DNA from: Phycomyces blakesleeanus NRRL 1555(-)
Taxonomy: Eukaryota > Mucoromycota > Mucoromycetes > Mucorales > Phycomycetaceae
Direction of reading: 5' to 3'
DNA: 64,000 nt
Assembly: GCF_001638985.1 (NCBI RefSeq)
Contig: NW_017265143.1
Location: 880,259-944,258 of the forward strand
The first letter of the stretch is position 1. Every line of letters starts with the position of its first letter. A program made the position numbers and the translations under genes. Of this stretch, positions 15,199 to 31,897 are shown piece after piece. A model generated the notes under the pieces. That model did no database searches and had not been told where the DNA came from. It saw only the letters and a program-made list of their open reading frames with translations.

Positions 15199-16568
15199 TT
15201 AAGATGTCTTTGGTGGATATAGAGATGATCGACGACGGGGATATTGTGGGAGGGGAGGAGATGTGAGGGTCGGTGTAGATTCGCTGGCGCGGGATAGGTG
15301 CATAACTTGGTTATAAGTTTTGAGGAATTGTTTCGAGGAAGGGTCTTGGGATAATGGTAGAATTTCTTCAAGTTCTTGCCTCAGATCATTAGGAATCTAA
15401 AAATGATGATAAGCATCACATAAATATAAATATAAAAAAAAATATTTACCATGCAAAGTTGATCTTGATGTTCAATCAGTAATCGGACTACTTGAATTTC
15501 ATCCTCTTGTGAATAGCTCTGCAAGGTTGAGTTTAAATCCTTTGATGTGTAATAGAGGATGTTGGGGGCAACAACGCACGCGAGATTGTAACTGTCCATA
15601 CGGTTAAGTGCCTTAAATGTTGTAGTCCAGCTGAGAAGAGCCAATAAAAGAAATAGCAAGTCTCGATTTGGTTTAGGCAATAGACAACAGGCGAGATGTA
15701 GAACAGTCTGTGTATCTTTGGGTGTTTTCATACCTGATTAATACAACAACATTAGATAAATCATTGATTGGTTTAACAATAGAGAAATGAAGTAGCAAAG
15801 GATTACTTACGGAGGCTAGACATAAAAAGGCTATATAGTCTGTGGGTCATCAGGGGTTCAGGTAGTTCTCGCAGAAACCGTTTGAGGAGAGCGGCGAGTT
15901 GAACAGGGGATTCATTGGTATAAAAAGTGGAATCAGTATCTTGTCGGGCATCAATGGCGTCGTGCATTATTTTGAGTTGGCGAATATTTCCATTTTTGCG
16001 AAAAATTCCTTCGATGGACAAATCCTTGGAAAGCATAGCTAGAATACATTGTTGTACACAATTAGGGACTTTTGATCTTGGATCAAAAGCAGCTTTCAGA
16101 CCAGGAAGTGGAAAAGACCGTATATAAGTAAGAGGATGAGAAGAAAGAGTCTCGAGAGGAACACCGAAAGTGGGCGGTAAAAGGGAAGAATCTACTGGAG
16201 GTTTAAGGGTGCCAACTCTCATGTGGGTTTTGAGCTTTCCCCACAACGATGGTTTTTTGGCTTCCAATAAAGTGGCAAGTGTTTCCGAGGACCATCCTAG
16301 GAGGTGTAGTTGACCAGTGACCCACTCCCGGATAAACTTATCCTGGTCAATAAGAGAAGATAAGGGGGATGGTGGCTTGGAGACAAGACGCGGGGAATAG
16401 CGGCTGGAACTTATGGTACTGATACTGCGGTTACGTATGGCAGGTTCTTTAGGTATAAATGCTCGTAATGCTTTGGCTCGTTTTATGTGACCCATCTGAA
16501 TAGCATCTGATGGTTTTGACTGGGCTAACATGGCTAATGAAATCGACGAAGTCTGTGGTACTTGCTGC

Positions 16569-16611
<43 letters not shown>

Positions 16612-17819
16612 GATTTAATTTTTGTGGCGTTGGCTGTAATTGCGACGCTGATAGAGGAGAAAATTTAGGGATCGGGATGGTTTTGGTCTTGAAGGCGTGT
16701 TCAAGTCGACGTAGACTGGCGTGTATGGGCCGAAATTGGTTTTGGGAGAGAGGGGAGAGAGGGGAGAGAAGATCGGCAGATTCCAGAGAATCTTTAGGTG
16801 ATACTCGATCGAGAGCATCAAGAAATTGCCTGACAGTGTTGGGTTCGTTGTACTTGTGTTCCTGTGCCAAGTCAAGTCAAATTGAATTGAATTTTCTTCG
16901 TCTTCAACATCAACACAAAAAAGGATGATTATTTATATTTATGAGGAATATTTACCAGGGAGAGTGCAGCCACCAGAGCAAGGCGCATAAGATCTTTGAG
17001 AGCATAAGCAAGGCAGGTGATGGTATGAGTAAGTTGGGTAGTGTGACTGTGGGAAAGATGATCAAAAAAGAGGACAAGTTGCTGAGAAAGTAAAGAAAGT
17101 GTTTCTTCTTGGAGTGGTTGGTTATGTTTTTGAAGACGTGGACGAAGATAGTCAATGGCGCAGAAAAGGTGGTGTATATACAGAAGAAGGTGATTAGAAG
17201 TACGAAGGGTATCTGTATAGCTAGCAGCGGCGAGATGCATGAGGATGTCAGATATGCAGGCAGCAGACGAAGCTTCAAAAGCAGCCATGTCTGACCAAAT
17301 GTGTGTGCACTGCTGGTCTATCGCATCTTGGACTGCATAGAGAGAGGTGGAATTAAGAGAAGAAGTGTTGATCAGGCAGATCTCTTTTAGACACACTCGC
17401 CAGTGTTTGTGGATCATATAACATTCTGGATGCCACCTTTCTTCTTGTTGGCTAGGTTGGACAAATTTTTGCAAAATGGTTTGTAGACAGCCACTACAGC
17501 TGGTTCCTTTGAGAAATGAATAGTGAAAACGGCAATAGGGTCGGCCATGGTAGTCATAACATTCTGCTTCACGGGTTTGTAATGCCTGTGGCTGTTGCAA
17601 CCAACATCCTACACATCGTACACAGGATGAATGGTAGGTTTGCCCATCCGCTGCAGTGTAAACTGCATGAGAATCATAAGAAGATTGGCATATTGGTTGG
17701 CGACATTGAGCGCATGAGTTTGGTGGTGTACTAAGTGGGGTGATTTCAGGTGCATCTCGAAGACGATGAGGGGAATCGCTGAGTGATCGCTGATGAGAGG
17801 GTCTGTGTGAAGGACTCAT
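15199..17819 (-). CDS. LIM-domain Rho GTPase-activating protein (Lrg1 type)
   Basis: Exons 17819-16956, 16861-15811, 15733-15450 and 15396-15199 give 798 residues. The N-terminus has a LIM domain (CAQC, then YHSSCVRCVGC and PYCRFHY). A second Cys-rich segment, KGTSCSGCLQ then RWHPECYMIHKHWRV, is characteristic of the Lrg1 group. A helical middle region follows, then a 17-Gln tract, then a RhoGAP domain with the arginine finger in EGIFRKNGN (about residue 576), LPEPLMTHRLY and NLACVVAPNIL. Lrg1-type proteins switch off Rho1 and so limit cell-wall glucan synthesis and cell-integrity signalling. The chosen ATG (17819) begins MSPSHRPSHQ; the ORF is open further upstream only through a GTG. Its promoter must lie within or next to the 3' end of ELG1, about 200 bp away. 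Confidence 0.92.
16562..16612 (-). repeat. Polyglutamine-coding trinucleotide tract in the RhoGAP gene
   Basis: Seventeen consecutive CAA/CAG codons (TTG/CTG on the + strand) sit between the LIM region and the RhoGAP domain, in frame. Such tracts are commonly length-variable between strains. Confidence 0.95.
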
Positions 17820-18019
17820 TTGGATAATAATTGACGAAAAAGAAGAAGAGGAACGGACACAAGCACAACAAGGTTGTTTATGAGAGTTGCGGGGTGGGAC
17901 GTCACTCGAGCTCTGGTGTGCATGTGTGTGTGTGTGTGTTTGTGGGTTGATGAGCACAGGCCACACTACCCAAACGCCCTTCTGACCGAGAGATATAAAA
18001 AGGAGAACTCCGCCAATGC

Positions 18020-20444
18020 TTATTTTGTTTGATTCTCTATTTTTAGCTCTCGACATCTGTCTAAATAAAGACCCAGCCGGCTGCACCACTCGGATGTCTA
18101 TTGATGCATGTCAGTCATCTAATCAAACATCAGTTATTCTATCAGTTCTTACCTGTTGAGGGGGTGATGTGGTAAGTATCTCAATGCTTTCTTCACTCAG
18201 GGCCAAATACGGCTTATAGCGACGAGAGCGTAAAGTACGATTACGGCTATTTGGGCGGGAAGGTCGCTTACACATTATTTGAATATGTGGTAAGTAATCA
18301 AGTAACTCTGAATTACGTGGTTGAACAATAGTTCTTAGAGGAAGAATAGGTTCGCAAGCCTCTAACATATTCTCTTTTCGTATCTTTGTGTTCTTTTCCA
18401 GAATCTCCCAACCATAAGCTCCATGGGTCCCATGCACGCTCCGGGCCAGCCGAGTCAGAACTGTCTGAATTTCCTGTGCCAGTTGGTTCGGGTCAGACGG
18501 CACATCCCACAGCCGACCAGTACCAGAAGGGTGATCCTTGGATGACTCCCATACTTTCTCTTCTTCTTGCAACGGATCATTAGGGTGGGCCATAAACGCG
18601 TCTTGAACCGAAGCCACTTCCAAGCTACGCCACAACGCGTCTAATGTTGTTGACGACGAAACTTCTAATTCTGGAACAAAAGGTTTTAAAGATGATAGTG
18701 ATGAATCTATCTGATGTTTCTGATATTCCTCGTACATCCTAATCAATGGATCATCTTCATGCAATTCATATTCAATATAGACCCCAAAAAGTCCCGTGCA
18801 GTCCCTCTTCCACTCATCTGAGATATCATCCCCCAGATCAAACTGTGGACACCACACTTGTAATGTATTTATGATCTGGCGCACGTCTCCTACCCAGGCC
18901 ACCAGACACACCAAGTCTACAGGAGGTACAAAAAACCCTTCTGCAAAACATATAAGCTGCAACCATGGCAATAGTACTTCTGTCGGAGGAGATTCGAAAT
19001 GCAATATCCCGTATAACCGTAAACTCTCAATCGGGATCGTACTTGTATCTATTATTGATATTAAATCATTTCTTTGTATCAGTACATATTTGGGTAGTTA
19101 TATAAGCTTACCGTTACAAGTCATGATTATAGGTCGCCGACTTTTGTCTGATAATTCTTCTACTGCTGACCAAAATCCTTTGTCTTCTTCATATAGTATA
19201 TCTACTTGATCCAACAGGATCAGACTTTCCTTAGGCTCCTGGGGTTCGTTGGTCTCATATTTCTCCTCTTCATTCTCTACTATATCCATTGCATCATCTA
19301 TTATTGGATCTATATGCATAACATCTATATATTCTTCTGCAACCTTCTCAATAGGTTTGATGCGTGCAAAATGTCGCATAAGCCCAACGTTTGTAGGCAC
19401 TGCTGGTGGCTCAGGTTTTACTCTTCGCTTGTTTGGCAGATTTGGTTTGGAGACTTCACCTCGTCGTTTATCCCCTGTTTTGCTAAATGTAACCAAGTGG
19501 CTTTCAGTCATGGCACCAACTGCTGCTATAATATCCTTGCCAGAACGTCTCATTCCTGCATGAACTTCAAAAACCTCGTATCCTATTTCCTTTGCAGCGG
19601 CATATACTGCAGCGGTTTTGCCCACACCCGTTGGCCCCACAAGTAGCACCAACGAAGTTTCAGGTGGCCTAGTCTTCTTCTTATCATTTCCATGTTGCTT
19701 TGACTTCAGTTTTGGCTTCTTCTCTTTTGTCTGATCCTCGTATGGATTTCCCCAGAAACGTTCGAATCCCGCATTAGTTAGAAATCCATGTTCATCAACT
19801 TCATTTTCCATCAGTGTCAAATGTTCCATTTCCAGATCTTCGGAGACAAGTCTTCCACGATTAGATACTTTCTTGTATTTTAGCCAGTCCCAAAGTTGAA
19901 TCGATTCTTGCTTATTGGCTAGCATACCATCTAGGTTGGCTGGGCTATATTTCTCAGCCCAGGGTTGATGGGTACTACTACTATTATTATTACTGCTTAT
20001 AGTGGTATGATCGTAATAAAGTGCCCGACATGCACTGGATGATTCCCATTCAGGATAAACTTTGTCCATCATTGTCTTGATCTCAGTCTTTGTCCAGCGA
20101 AATGGTTGTATATAAGAAGGTGGTGAGGGCCGAAGAGGTAGATGACATGAGTTACAAGACTTCAAACGATGTCTGGATTGATTTTGGTGAGTTCTATGCG
20201 CTTGACCACCAGTTATTATTCTACTAGGTATATGTCCTCCTTCGAACAACACCCGATCAGGCAAGATCGCGTTTGGGGTGCTAGGTCCGGTAGGCCGATA
20301 GAAGCTCTTAGGTGGCGTTGGTAATGGCTGTAATGTTGGTGGTGGTGGTGGTGTTGCTACAGATTGAGAAAAGCTGATTGGCTGTACGGTTGGAACTTGA
20401 GGCCTGAAAAAGGCGTCTAGGGTCCTCTTGGGTTGAGTAGACAT
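18020..20444 (-). CDS. ELG1: Elg1/ATAD5, RFC-like clamp-unloader AAA+ subunit
   Basis: Exons 20444-19112, 19048-18153 and 18097-18020 join in frame to give 768 residues (yeast Elg1 is about 790). Elg1 replaces Rfc1 in an RFC-like complex that unloads PCNA, especially SUMO-PCNA, from replicated DNA. The conserved WAEKYSP box, Walker A GPTGVGKT (270-277), a Walker B-like segment LILLDQVD (408-415) and the downstream RRPIIMTCND segment, which is completed only by splicing, identify the AAA+ core. The extreme N-terminus reads KRTLDAFF, close to a PCNA-interacting peptide but with Lys where Gln is usual. The ATG at 20444 was chosen because it puts this motif at the N-terminus. The last exon is short and its end (IENQTK) lies just upstream of the RhoGAP gene. 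Confidence 0.93.
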
Positions 20445-20671
20445 TGAAAACAAAGGGAAAAAATAGAGAGAGAAAAAAGGGTATAAGGAAGCAGTTGTGG
20501 GGTGGCGCGGCGTGGCGTGGAATCGGAGCGTGGTCGTCAAACACGACACCGCACAACACGAAGCATCGCGTCGCGTTTTATTAACATTTCTCCGTCTTTA
20601 TTGAAAGAAAAAAATATAGCTCCTCTAAATACTACTTTATTATACATTTGGATTCTATATAGTACACTGAG

Positions 20672-20707
<36 letters not shown>
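20672..20707. repeat. (TA)n microsatellite
   Basis: About 16 TA units lie just downstream of the aldehyde dehydrogenase stop codon, between it and the ELG1 5' end. Confidence 0.9.
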
Positions 20708-20709
<2 letters not shown>

Positions 20710-20717
20710 CTAATGTT

Positions 20718-22139
20718 TTATAATTCAACCATAACACTCTTAAGAAAAGTGAATTCGTCCAGACCGGCTCGCCCAAGCTCCTTGCCAATTCCAGACATGT
20801 TTCGACCACCAAAGGGGAGAAAGTCTGGTACAATATTATAGAGATTGATCCATACTACGCCAGTCTTGAGACGTGCAGCAACCTTGTGGGCTTCTTTGTG
20901 GTTTTTTGAGAAAACAGCTGAAGCCAAGCCATAGTTTGATGAATTTGCTCGGTGAATAGCTTCGTCTGTGGTTGTGAATGGCTCTAAGACACTTACAACT
21001 GGACCAAATATCTCTTGAGCCACATGTGGACTATCATCCGGTACATTTGTATAAACAGTAGGCGAGACGTAAAATCCGTCTAATTGGCTCAAAGGGCTGG
21101 TCCAGTTTTTATATGGATACTGAGTGTGCGGATATATATGCTCATATTGTATCTGATCAATGAGAGGGCCATACGGGTATAGATTTGGTCCAACGGTTTC
21201 AAAAGGGGTAATTGCCTTCCATTTCATCGTTTCTTTTTTTAGATGAGTTAAGAAGGTCTTATATACATCATTATGCACGTATATACGTGACACCGCACAG
21301 CAATTTTGCCCAGCGTTGGAGAAAGCGCCTTGACTAATTGTATATGCGGCTTGCTCTATGTCTGCGTCTTTAAGTACAATCACTGCATTATTTCCTCCAC
21401 ATTCAAGAACCCCGGGTGTAAGTCTATTTCCAGATTCTCGTTGAATAGCTTGCCCAACTAAGGTAGATCCAGTGAAGCTGGTCTTGTCAACTTGTTCCAT
21501 TAATCTACAGGCCACATCTGCACCACCTGGAAGAACCTGTAACACACCTGGCGGAAGAATGTCTGTAGCCAATCCTGCAAGTGCCAGTGTAGTCAAAGGT
21601 GTCTGGGGTGCAGGTTTAACAATAGCACAATTACCGGCTGCCAGCGCCGGCGCTAGTTTCCAACCGGCCAGAAGTAAAGGATAATTGAAGGAAGTCACTA
21701 ATCCTACAGTTCCATATGCCTCTCGTATTGTGTAGGCATGCATACTTGGGTCCATAAATGACTCGCCTGGTATATTTGTTTGCCCACTAAACGTTCTTAA
21801 GCACTCAACAACAGACTGTACTTCTGAAATTGCATCATTCAAAGGTTTTCCTGTTTGAAAGCTCTCTAAAGCTGCAACATCTTCTGTGTGTCGTTCAAGT
21901 GCATTAGACAGTTTGAATAAACAATCGCGGCGGTAATGAGGGTTTTGTTCCCATGAATATTGAGCACGATTTGCACACACGATTGCCTTATCAACTTGAT
22001 CGAGTGTAGCATTTGATAGTTCACATAGGGGATTCCGTGTGGAAGGATTGATGAGTGTCTGGTATGCCGTCGTCGGGGTAAATCGACCATCGATGTAGGG
22101 TGATAGCCCCTTCCCAAGATTTTTCCAAATATGTTGCAT
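20718..22139 (-). CDS. NAD(P)-dependent aldehyde dehydrogenase
   Basis: This intronless ORF encodes 473 residues. ALDH-superfamily enzymes oxidise aldehydes to acids through a covalent thiohemiacetal. The catalytic set is intact: oxyanion Asn152 (SFNYPLLLAGWK), cofactor Lys175 (VKPAPQTPL), NAD-fold FTGSTLVG, general base Glu246 (LECGGNN), nucleophile Cys280 (GQNCC) and EIFGPVVSV. The length is slightly below the usual 490-500. The stretch around YGPLIDQIQYEHIYPH, next to the GPLI motif, looks shorter than in typical members. Sequence alone does not fix the substrate; the betaine-aldehyde/aminoaldehyde-like group is possible. The first Met (22139) follows an in-frame TTG that I disregard. Confidence 0.95.
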   Translation of the reverse strand: MQHIWKNLGKGLSPYIDGRFTPTTAYQTLINPSTRNPLCELSNATLDQVDKAIVCANRAQYSWEQNPHYRRDCLFKLSNALERHTEDVAALESFQTGKPLNDAISEVQSVVECLRTFSGQTNIPGESFMDPSMHAYTIREAYGTVGLVTSFNYPLLLAGWKLAPALAAGNCAIVKPAPQTPLTTLALAGLATDILPPGVLQVLPGGADVACRLMEQVDKTSFTGSTLVGQAIQRESGNRLTPGVLECGGNNAVIVLKDADIEQAAYTISQGAFSNAGQNCCAVSRIYVHNDVYKTFLTHLKKETMKWKAITPFETVGPNLYPYGPLIDQIQYEHIYPHTQYPYKNWTSPLSQLDGFYVSPTVYTNVPDDSPHVAQEIFGPVVSVLEPFTTTDEAIHRANSSNYGLASAVFSKNHKEAHKVAARLKTGVVWINLYNIVPDFLPFGGRNMSGIGKELGRAGLDEFTFLKSVMVEL

Positions 22140-22630
22140 CAACCAAATATATATATGGAACGATATAGTCGAAATAAATAAGTAAATAAATAAATTATAA
22201 TAACTCCATAATATAAATTATAAGACAGATTAACAGCTGAGAATCACTGCACATCCCCGTAATGTACTCCTCTTTTTATATATTTATATCTACATCTTTT
22301 CCCCTAATACTTCCTTTGTTAACAAATGAGTGCTTTCCTTAATTGATCTTGGACTAGCTTGAGTGAGTGGCTGCACGGAAGAACCAGGTTGAATAGAAGT
22401 ATGGAATGTTCAAGGAGTAAAATAAGAAAAGAATAATAAAGTCTCCTGTGTCTCTGAACTGGCCACAATGGTTTTTTAAGCTATCCTAATGGGAAGTATA
22501 AGGGTGTGCAAAATAAAGGAGAGGGCAAAGGGATAACATACCTCAGTCTACACCATGAGAGGAGTGCAGCTGTTAATGGCAGGAAACAGAGATAGAACAT
22601 ACATATACATATAGAAGAAAGTGAAAAGGC

Positions 22631-22637
22631 TATAAAA
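22631..22637 (+). promoter_or_regulatory. TATA box of the small secreted-peptide gene
   Basis: TATAAAA lies 72 nt upstream of the ATG at 22703 and is followed by a C/T-rich leader (ctctcttcttctctcatc), a usual layout for strongly expressed fungal genes. Confidence 0.7.
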
Positions 22638-22702
22638 GGTCTGAAAAAATCAAACAATCGAACAGTATTCACATCTCTCTTCTTCTCTCATCAATCTACA
22701 AT

Positions 22703-22951
22703 ATGAAGGCCACTTTCTTCCTCGCTGTCTTTGCTCTCCTCGCCGTTGCCACCTCTGCCATCCCCCACGGTTCCGACCAATCTGCTAAAGAAGTTGGTAA
22801 CGAAGGTTCCGTCTCTGGCGTCGTAAGTTTCTCTTTCCACCTTTTATGTGTATGTATAATTTGCTAAATATTCTGATAGTTCAACAACTTCGCTGCTGCT
22901 GGTGCCTTGAGCGACAACTCTCTCAAGAACTCTGTCAGCCAGTCCGTTTAA
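22703..22951 (+). CDS. Small secreted peptide, 63 residues, two exons
   Basis: Exon 1 (22703-22822) and exon 2 (22880-22951) flank a 57-bp GT-AG intron containing a ctaaat branch-like site. The precursor opens with a textbook signal peptide, MKATFFLAVFALLAVATSA. The mature part is only about 44 residues, rich in Ser, Ala, Asn and Gly, with no Cys: it runs from IPHGSDQSAKEVGNE to a C-terminal LKNSVSQSV. Codons are strongly C-ending, as in the mitochondrial MDH gene of this window, and a TATA box and polyadenylation signal flank it. All this points to a highly expressed gene. I do not recognise the family. A structural wall or spore-coat peptide or a secreted signal are guesses only. Confidence 0.85.
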
Positions 22952-23636
22952 GCAATTACTTATTAATGTCATGGAGATTGATTGAAGATATCAATTCTAA
23001 ATGTATTCGAAAGAGAATTAGCATATTCGATCCATACAGTCATTTAAACTTTTTTTTTCTTTAATAAAGCATATTGATTCTCCCATAATAACTCAAGGCA
23101 GAAATTAGACAATAAACTATGTGTGCTTAAACAGAATCAGATGATATCATAAAATTCTAGTTAATGAGTGTCAGAACTATATTTGACAGAAAAGGGGTAA
23201 TTATAAACCACTGTATGACTATTGATACTAATGCCAATGCCAACGAAGTATCTTTGGGAAACACAAAGATAAAATAGGAGAAAAGGGGATAAATCGCAAC
23301 CCGATCATTTGCAGGATTAAATGCCTTTATAACAGATCTTTGTTTGGTATTTGGTGCTTTACTAAGCTCAACAATCGAATACCAGGAGAAATCGTACTGC
23401 AACTGTAGTGTGCTTAGAAATATATGCAGGAATATTGATTACCATTAAATCTGCGGTTAATGCTAAGAGGTCAAGTTAATAATACCAACTGAGGATAGAT
23501 ATTAAAAAAAAAGGTAGTATTTATGACTTTCTGTATATTTTTAATGGCTACTTTTCTCTTATATATATAGGAAAAGTAAGATAGGAAATGATGTACAAGA
23601 TACTAGGATGATGAAGATGTATAAAAAAATAGCCCT
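22952..23636. other. Convergent intergenic region
   Basis: The 3' ends of the secreted-peptide gene and the Pol III subunit gene face each other here. A minus-strand ORF without an ATG (about 23157-23430) has somewhat protein-like composition but no recognised motif, so I do not annotate it as a gene. Confidence 0.5.
23063..23068 (+). terminator. Candidate polyadenylation signal AATAAA
   Basis: AATAAA occurs about 110 nt after the stop codon of the small secreted-peptide gene, following a T-rich stretch. Confidence 0.5.
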
Positions 23637-29159
<5,523 letters not shown>

Positions 29160-30945
29160 TCTGCTTGTTGTATGACTTTATTTATGAATTTCAAATTGGG
29201 ACTATAATGGTAAAAAAAAAGAAAAAAAGAAGGAAAAACAAAGTGGTGAATGTCAATTGTGCCAAAGCCAAAGCCAAAGCCAAAGCAAAAGCCAAAAATT
29301 AATTAATTAATCAAACGAAAAATAATAAATATAAAAAAATTAGTACAATAAAACTGACCTTTAGAAATGTACAATTTTGTGTGCGTTTTTGTTTTGTTTT
29401 TGCTTTTTTTTATACACTGTGAAATGAAAGTATATTATGAATTCGACTGACAATGTAAATTATGTAGATGAATGCCCTTGATTAATTTCTATTAAACAGC
29501 CCTAAAGTCGATGGGCGGGCACACAGAACAAGTTCCCTTTACAAGAAAGCTTAAAAGACTTAAATGGGTTTTTTTTTCTTTTTCTTTTTTTTTTTTTTTT
29601 TTTTTTAAAACATGGATCTTCCAGCTTTCGCAGCAAAGTGACTGCTAGAGAGACGTAAAATTTTGGTGGTGTAGAACCCCGTTTTTTGGATTCCTTTAAT
29701 GGAAAAGAGACATTTGAATATGGCTTCCTTTTCTTTATATCACTTTTGTAACGGTATATATATATCTATTCTTTTGGTAGGTTTCTTATATAATCATCAT
29801 TGGCTTTAATATGTACCTATTTTTGCTTGGTTGTATACATATGTCTTATATACACTTATACAGAAACAATATTTGAAATACCATTCGATTAAATGTTTGT
29901 ATGTTTGAAACTAGTTGTCAATTTATGAGCTTTAAGACATTAGGCACAATTGGAACAATTCTGCCTCAATTTTTAAAATAATTAAGGGAAAGGATGAGAG
30001 AGTTAGAGAGAAATGGTAATATGGAGTGTTCTTTCAGTTCCTTAAATTATTACTTAAAATACAACAGAAAGGTTTATTTTGTATAGGAATTCATTTTGAT
30101 AAAAGATAATATAATAAATGGTTTGATTATATTCTTCTTCTATATATATTAAATGATATACTAGAGTATTATTATTTTTGTATTTCAATGTTAACATTAA
30201 TTCCTGGTACAAAATAACTTTATATACTGCTGCCTATCTACTTAGTATTAGCTTGTATAAAAAGCATATTTAGACAATTCAATCTAATATTCGATTTTGA
30301 CCCGAGTTATTTTTTCTTAAAGTATATATTCAAGGCAAGCCCTTGCATAGTTAAATCGTTTTCTCTCTTTCTAATTATATGTGTTGGCATTTGTGTTTAA
30401 TATTTCGTTTCTTATTTTTATATACAAGAAATAATAATATTTCAAGCCATTTTGATTAAAAGAGAAAGACTCTGGTTGTCTTATTAAGCTTTTGTATAAT
30501 AAGAAGGATATTCACATGTATCACATCTTGGGATTCAAGTCTCATATTATTACACAACTAATGAAGGTCTATTAAGTGTGAAATTCGTGCCTTATTTCTT
30601 TCTTTATGTATACATGTATTTTAGCAAGAAAGTAGATTAGTTAGTCCAAGCTCAATAATGGCTACATAATGAACTTTTTGTTTTTTTGATATCTGAAAAT
30701 TTATAAATTGAATAAAATCAAAATTAACTAAAATGACATTTTATTAAATAGCTATATATTCTAAGGTAGATCATACTGAAAATAATTTCTATGGTTTTTC
30801 TGGAAAAACAATAGCCTTTCTTATAAAAATAAAGGATTGTATTCAAGTTAGGAATATGAGCATCACTAAATATATATATAAAATACCAGCATGAATTGTC
30901 CCTCTTAGAAAGGACATATCGCATAGGCCCTAAGCGGAGCAGTTT

Positions 30946-30999
30946 AATGTCCTACTCAGGACATTTTTCTAGCCAATCACATTCCACAATGGGAATGTG
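30946..30999. repeat. Two adjacent short perfect inverted repeats
   Basis: AATGTCCT-ACTC-AGGACATT (30946-30965) is followed by CACATTCC-(6/7 nt)-GGAATGTG (30978-30999). Each has 8-bp perfect arms and could form a small hairpin or a protein-binding palindrome. Function unknown. Confidence 0.6.
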
Positions 31000-31897
31000 T
31001 GGCAAAGAGAAAGAGAGAAAGAGAGAAAAATAAAAGTGGTGGGAAAGCTCTCTTATTTATAGACAATCTTTTGGCGGCCTATCTATGACTGATATCCTTA
31101 GCACTCACATGATAGTAAATCAATTCAGTATATAAAATAATTACTATCCTAAAGGTATAAACAAAACAAAGCAAAAAAAGCTATATATTCATGCATTTGG
31201 GGTGGAAAACAGGAACCAAGATTATGTCCGGTGTTTAAAATATGCCACCCTCGAGACTTTTATGCATATTTTTGCGTCAAAGAACCCCAAAAACCAGCAA
31301 ACCATTGCTAAACTAACTTCTAGACGTAATTTTAATATAAGCGGTATTATGTGCATATATGTAGCTACATATGTACGCACTAAAGTAATTTTATTTTTTC
31401 TTTAAAAAAAAAAAGTGTGCCAATATGGCATTCTACATCTCAATTAAACATAAAAAATAATGTTAAATAAACCTCAACTAAAGTTATTTGTCAAAGGTCA
31501 CTTTCATATTGACAAATCATAAAGAAAATTAAATACTAACACTTACTTGTTGACATTTATAATTTTATACAATAAACTTAATCAATAGCTATTCTTTGTA
31601 TTTCATGAACCCGTTAATTGTACATGTTTTGTAAATTTTTTTACCCCTAAGTATAACACCAGCAGAGAAATTTCTTGTGTAATCCTATTCCCAAAAGGGT
31701 GTCAGAGTAGACATGTTCATTTCTTTACCATATATGGATGAACAAATTTTTGCGATAGTTTCTGGTCGAAATAAATCACGGATTTAAAAATGCGTTTTCC
31801 AAAATATCAAAAATGGTTCAAAATAAATTCTGTTTCAAATAAATAGTTTTTATTTTTTATTTCAAAGTAGAAAAAATGCCAAGTTATTTTATATAAC

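Noticed and set aside
23157..23430. Minus-strand ORF without an ATG between the secreted peptide and the Pol III gene
   Set aside because: Composition is mildly protein-like, but there is no start, splice partner or known motif.
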